A stretch of 9,382 nt of DNA from Synergistaceae bacterium. Lineage in GTDB: Bacteria > Synergistota > Synergistia > Synergistales > Synergistaceae. Shown here piece after piece: positions 6,922-9,382 of this stretch. The notes beneath the pieces are model-generated. The model was not told where the DNA came from. It saw only the letters and a program-made list of their open reading frames with translations, and made no database searches. The stretch spans positions 1-9,382 of the forward strand of contig JAISQC010000018.1 in assembly GCA_031274465.1 (NCBI GenBank). Direction: 5' to 3'. The stretch's first letter is position 1. Each line of letters begins with the position of its first letter. The position numbers and the translations under genes are program-made.

Positions 6922-8463
6922 CTATTTCCACTTGAAGGTGCGCACTTTGTAGTACGTGGGCACCGGCTTGCCTACGTCCAGGTCCTTCGCCCATACGACC
7001 CCGACTGGATCGTGCAGGCAGGGGAGTATGGTAGCAGTATCCATCACTATGCTCCACAGCTCGGTGTAGTATTCCAGGCGCTTTGCCACGTCCGCCGTGT
7101 TGACCCCGGCATCGACCAGCTCTTCGATGCGCTGCCAGTTGAAGGGGCTTGCCGGGTCCTTGTAGCGCACGACGTACATCCCGGTGGATTCGCTGTGGAC
7201 CTGCTGGCGGATGTTGTTGTAGTCGTAGTTGCCATAGTCGGAGAAAACGCAGATGTCGTAGTCCTGAGCGTAAAGGCGCGGCGTGACGACCGCCGCCTCC
7301 ATCACGGACACCTGGGCAGTTATCCCGACCTCCGCCAGGTTCGCCTGCAGCACCTGAGCCAGAATGGCCTTGCTGGCCGATGTCGCGCCGTACGTCAGGA
7401 TCGTGCCTACGTCCACGCCGTCCGGATAGCCGGCCTCCTTGAGGAGCTCTTTCGATTTCTCGACGTTGTAGTCATATGTTTTGAATCCGCTCACAGGCGA
7501 GGTAGCCACGTAATCGGACGGCATGTACTGCGTCGCCTCGACGCCCCTGCCGTTGCTCACCGCCAGGTTGATGTCGTTTTTGTTCACGGCGTAGAAGATG
7601 GCCTCGCGCACCTTCTGGTTTGCCAGGATGTTGTTGTTCGTCGGGGACAGGTAGTTGATAGCCGTGAAAAGGATGTTGTTTCCCTTGATGAGAGCGTTGT
7701 TCTCCCCAGACGCCTCCGACAGGAAATCCCATTCCGAGAGGGGGACGTCCTCGAAATAGCCGAGCTCGTTGTTTTTGAAGGCTATGACGGCGGCGGAGAG
7801 GTCGTCTATAACGACGTACTGTACATTCTTTATCGCAGGAGCGCCCCTCCAATAGCCTTCGTAGGCCTGCATCTTCATTCCAGTCGCCACGTCGAATTCG
7901 GTCACGTAATAAGCGCCGGTGCCGGCCTTATGCGGGACAGTGCCGTACTTTTCGCCCTGCTCGGTGACCTCGCGCTCGCTTGCGATCTTGACGCAGAAGA
8001 ACGTGTGGGCGATGGGGGAGTAAGGCTTGTTCAGCTTGAACACCACAGTCTTGTCGTCGGTTGAGGACACGTCCTCGATCATCGACGTCAGATAGTTGAA
8101 GCGCGAATTCTTGCGCGCCCGGTTGTAGCTGAAGACTACGTCGGACGCTTTCAGCGGGTCGCCGTTCTGGAACGTGACGCCGTCTATCAGCGTGACGGTG
8201 TACGTCATCTGGTCGTCGCTGATTTTTACGTCTTTCGCCAGCTCGTTGTAATAGCCGTTGTTGGCCTCGTCCATGCCGTACAGCCCCTCGAACATCTGAT
8301 GCCACACCTTCATGTTCGACGTGTTCGTGGTCTGCTCCCAGTCGAGCGATGGAACGGCCCTTTCGGTGCGCAGTACCAGCGTCTTGTCCCCCTCGGCCGC
8401 GAAAGCCGTACATGAAGCGAGGACCGTCAGAAAAACGAAAACCGCGATGAGAACCCTTTTCAC
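6922..8463 (-). CDS. dppA: Peptide-type ABC solute-binding protein (SBP_bac_5), DppA type
   Basis: This 513-residue extracytoplasmic receptor delivers its ligand to DppBC. The start is GTG at 8463: AGGAG (8474-8478, minus strand) lies 10 bases upstream, and it gives a clean export signal. A longer frame from 8541 would put charged residues before the signal and is rejected. The N-terminus has K2-R3, a hydrophobic core V4-A16, then S-C-T-A-F-A-A-E-G. LASC at 15-18 fits a lipobox (lipid on Cys18), while AFA|AEG fits signal peptidase I cleavage after residue 22, so the anchoring is ambiguous. The mature part shows typical SBP_bac_5 features: VWHQMFEGLYGMD, then LKDGVTF-like LIDGVTFQNGDPLKASDVVFSYNR (in pieces around 100-125), AGTGAYYV, and a C-terminal lobe with AGYPDG. 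Family members bind peptides, nickel chelates, glutathione and other ligands. Specificity cannot be read here, though a peptide is the default. Confidence 0.93.
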   Translation of the reverse strand: MKRVLIAVFVFLTVLASCTAFAAEGDKTLVLRTERAVPSLDWEQTTNTSNMKVWHQMFEGLYGMDEANNGYYNELAKDVKISDDQMTYTVTLIDGVTFQNGDPLKASDVVFSYNRARKNSRFNYLTSMIEDVSSTDDKTVVFKLNKPYSPIAHTFFCVKIASEREVTEQGEKYGTVPHKAGTGAYYVTEFDVATGMKMQAYEGYWRGAPAIKNVQYVVIDDLSAAVIAFKNNELGYFEDVPLSEWDFLSEASGENNALIKGNNILFTAINYLSPTNNNILANQKVREAIFYAVNKNDINLAVSNGRGVEATQYMPSDYVATSPVSGFKTYDYNVEKSKELLKEAGYPDGVDVGTILTYGATSASKAILAQVLQANLAEVGITAQVSVMEAAVVTPRLYAQDYDICVFSDYGNYDYNNIRQQVHSESTGMYVVRYKDPASPFNWQRIEELVDAGVNTADVAKRLEYYTELWSIVMDTATILPCLHDPVGVVWAKDLDVGKPVPTYYKVRTFKWK

Positions 8464-8545
8464 AACTACCAATCTCCTCTCTTGGTGCTTAATTTTTTGT
8501 GGCAAAATTTTTATCCGGGCGTTGCGTTCCCGGCAGCGCATTGCG
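8464..8545 (-). other. Gap between dehydrogenase gene and dppA, weak hairpin and AT-rich tract
   Basis: These 82 bases separate the stop of the dehydrogenase gene from the dppA start. On the minus strand a 5-bp stem (CCGGG/CCCGG, 8515-8533, 9-base loop) is followed by an AT-rich tract at about 8485-8514 (ATAAAAATTTTG, then AAAAAATTAAG). The stem is short and the tract is not a proper T-run, so termination would be weak at best. The AT-rich tract could carry a promoter for the transporter operon, but I find no convincing -35/-10 pair. Whether dppA is cotranscribed with the gene upstream remains open. Confidence 0.35.
8473..8481 (-). promoter_or_regulatory. dppA ribosome binding site deciding the GTG start
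   Basis: The minus strand reads GAGAGGAGA here. Its AGGAG core is 10 bases from GTG at 8461-8463. An in-frame TTG directly adjoins the site and is too close to use. The GTG choice also gives a signal peptide of normal length. Confidence 0.7.
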
Positions 8546-9382
8546 TCAGAGGTCGGCCTGCGACTCGGCCATGGAGATGCCTTCTGCGGCCAGTTCTGCC
8601 AGCACCGGCTCGTAAATCTCGCGAATGGTGGGCCTGTGGATGCCGGGCGTCTTTATCTTCCCCTCCATGATGAACCTAGCGGCTATGGCCGGAGGGATGC
8701 CAGTCGTTCTCGCTATAGCGGTCCACTTCCCGGGCGTTCCGTAATCCACCAGCACCGACCTGTGAAGCCGCCTCAGACCGTTTGGGTATTGGGCGGTTAT
8801 CTCGTCGTGCAGCACGATCATGTCCTTGTCTTCCGGCGACATCGTCAGTTTTTCCGCGAACAGCGCGGCCACCACGTCCCTTGGCGACATGGCGCCCGAT
8901 GGCAGCGGCCTGTCGTCGAAGAACCCCATCCACTTCATCCTCATGATGAAAGCAGACCAGGGAGCGAGCCCGAATTTTTTGCACAGCGCCTTCTCAGGGT
9001 CTTTGTCCGAGCCTGCCAGCCGGGCCGTGAACTGGGCGAATGACGACCCGCCAATGTCGCGTTTTTCTGCGCCGAAAAACCCTATCGCGTTCATGTAGCA
9101 GATCGTCTCGCACCACCCGGGGTATCGGAGCGTGCCCCTGTATATGGATTTTGCCTCGGGGATGCCGTAGTCGTTTTTATACGCGGTCGAATCGGCGTTG
9201 GCGTACGCCTCGAACGTGGCTATTCCAGGCACGTCTATCAGATATGCGTGTTCGTAGGTTTCGCCGTCGGGCCATAACACCTCGCGCCCATTCTCCAAAA
9301 TCCTGGCCGTCCTCCTGCTTGCGCCGATCAGGCTGGATGGCGCCCAAGAGAGCTTGTACCCCCATGGGTTGTCGTTGGACTC
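8546..9382 (-). CDS. Saccharopine dehydrogenase-like protein, C-terminal part (gene cut by right edge)
   Basis: The frame is open from the window edge (E-S-N-D-N-P-W-G-Y-K-L-S-W-A-P...) to TGA at 8546-8548, giving 278 residues of the C-terminal portion. The N-terminal Rossmann NAD(P) domain lies outside. Family-like segments are YKLSWAPSSLIGASRRTARI near the cut, YRGTLRYPGWCETICYMNAIG, VLHDEITAQYPNG, LVDYGTPGKWTAIARTTGIP, and the terminal KTPGIHRPTIREIYEPVLAEL. These match my memory of saccharopine dehydrogenase (glutamate-forming, Lys9-like). That enzyme interconverts saccharopine with alpha-aminoadipate semialdehyde plus glutamate in lysine metabolism. Related enzymes such as carboxynorspermidine dehydrogenase share the fold and cannot be fully excluded from this part alone. 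A TTG at 9298 is in frame but internal, because the conserved sequence continues upstream of it. It lies upstream of the transporter operon, same strand, 82 bases away, hinting at amino-acid catabolism. Confidence 0.85.
   Translation of the reverse strand, partial: ESNDNPWGYKLSWAPSSLIGASRRTARILENGREVLWPDGETYEHAYLIDVPGIATFEAYANADSTAYKNDYGIPEAKSIYRGTLRYPGWCETICYMNAIGFFGAEKRDIGGSSFAQFTARLAGSDKDPEKALCKKFGLAPWSAFIMRMKWMGFFDDRPLPSGAMSPRDVVAALFAEKLTMSPEDKDMIVLHDEITAQYPNGLRRLHRSVLVDYGTPGKWTAIARTTGIPPAIAARFIMEGKIKTPGIHRPTIREIYEPVLAELAAEGISMAESQADL

Noticed and set aside
6916..8064. Long 382-codon open frame on the + strand, antisense to dppA
   Set aside because: It mirrors the codon structure of dppA, shows no recognisable domain, has low-complexity Val/His/Arg-rich composition and no sensible context; a GC-rich shadow.
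8485..8520. Promoter for the dpp operon in the AT-rich tract
   Set aside because: AT-rich and well placed, but no -35/-10 pair with suitable spacing is convincing; kept only as a note in the gap entry.
9296..9298. TTG as start of the saccharopine dehydrogenase-like gene
   Set aside because: Conserved sequence (Y-K-L-S-W-A-P...) continues upstream in frame, so this is an internal Leu codon.

Overview
The window looks like chromosomal DNA from a GC-rich (by eye just under 60%), probably diderm and amino-acid- or peptide-using bacterium. Synergistota is my best guess, with low to moderate confidence. It rests on the character of the peptide transporter subunits and on frequent ATA (Ile) and AGG (Arg) codons despite the high GC. 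No alignment could be run. There are no tRNA or rRNA genes, no mobile elements, no CRISPR array, and no gene-free stretch longer than about 90 bases.

The left part (1-2883, + strand) is a two-gene sensory module. A FIST-domain protein, cut by the left edge, is followed by a soluble hybrid histidine kinase with a coiled coil, a PAS-like domain, HisKA, HATPase_c and a C-terminal receiver. The two coding regions share one reading frame. They are separated only by a single TAA and seven sense codons, and the kinase has a poor ribosome binding site.

The central and right part (2950-8463, - strand) is a complete five-gene peptide/nickel-type ABC importer in the order A-B-C-D-F. It encodes a secreted solute-binding protein, two permeases and two ATPases. 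The genes are tightly packed: an ATGA overlap joins D and F, 5 bases separate B and C, and 47 separate C and D. The only sizeable break is an 84-base A-B gap holding a perfect 15-bp inverted repeat, probably an mRNA stabiliser or attenuator. The ATPases carry C-terminal cysteine sets like those that hold an iron-sulfur cluster in some peptide importers.

At the right edge (8546-9382, - strand), upstream of the transporter and in the same direction, lies the 3' part of a saccharopine dehydrogenase-like gene (lysine metabolism), cut by the window end.

Together the locus suggests uptake of peptides or amino-acid-like compounds, possible lysine-related metabolism, and a convergent ligand-sensing pair that may respond to the same class of compound; that link is inference. 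Each part belongs to a known family. The most notable points are the split but in-frame FIST/kinase pair, the A-B hairpin and the ambiguous signal peptide of the binding protein. I do not see a wholly new system here.
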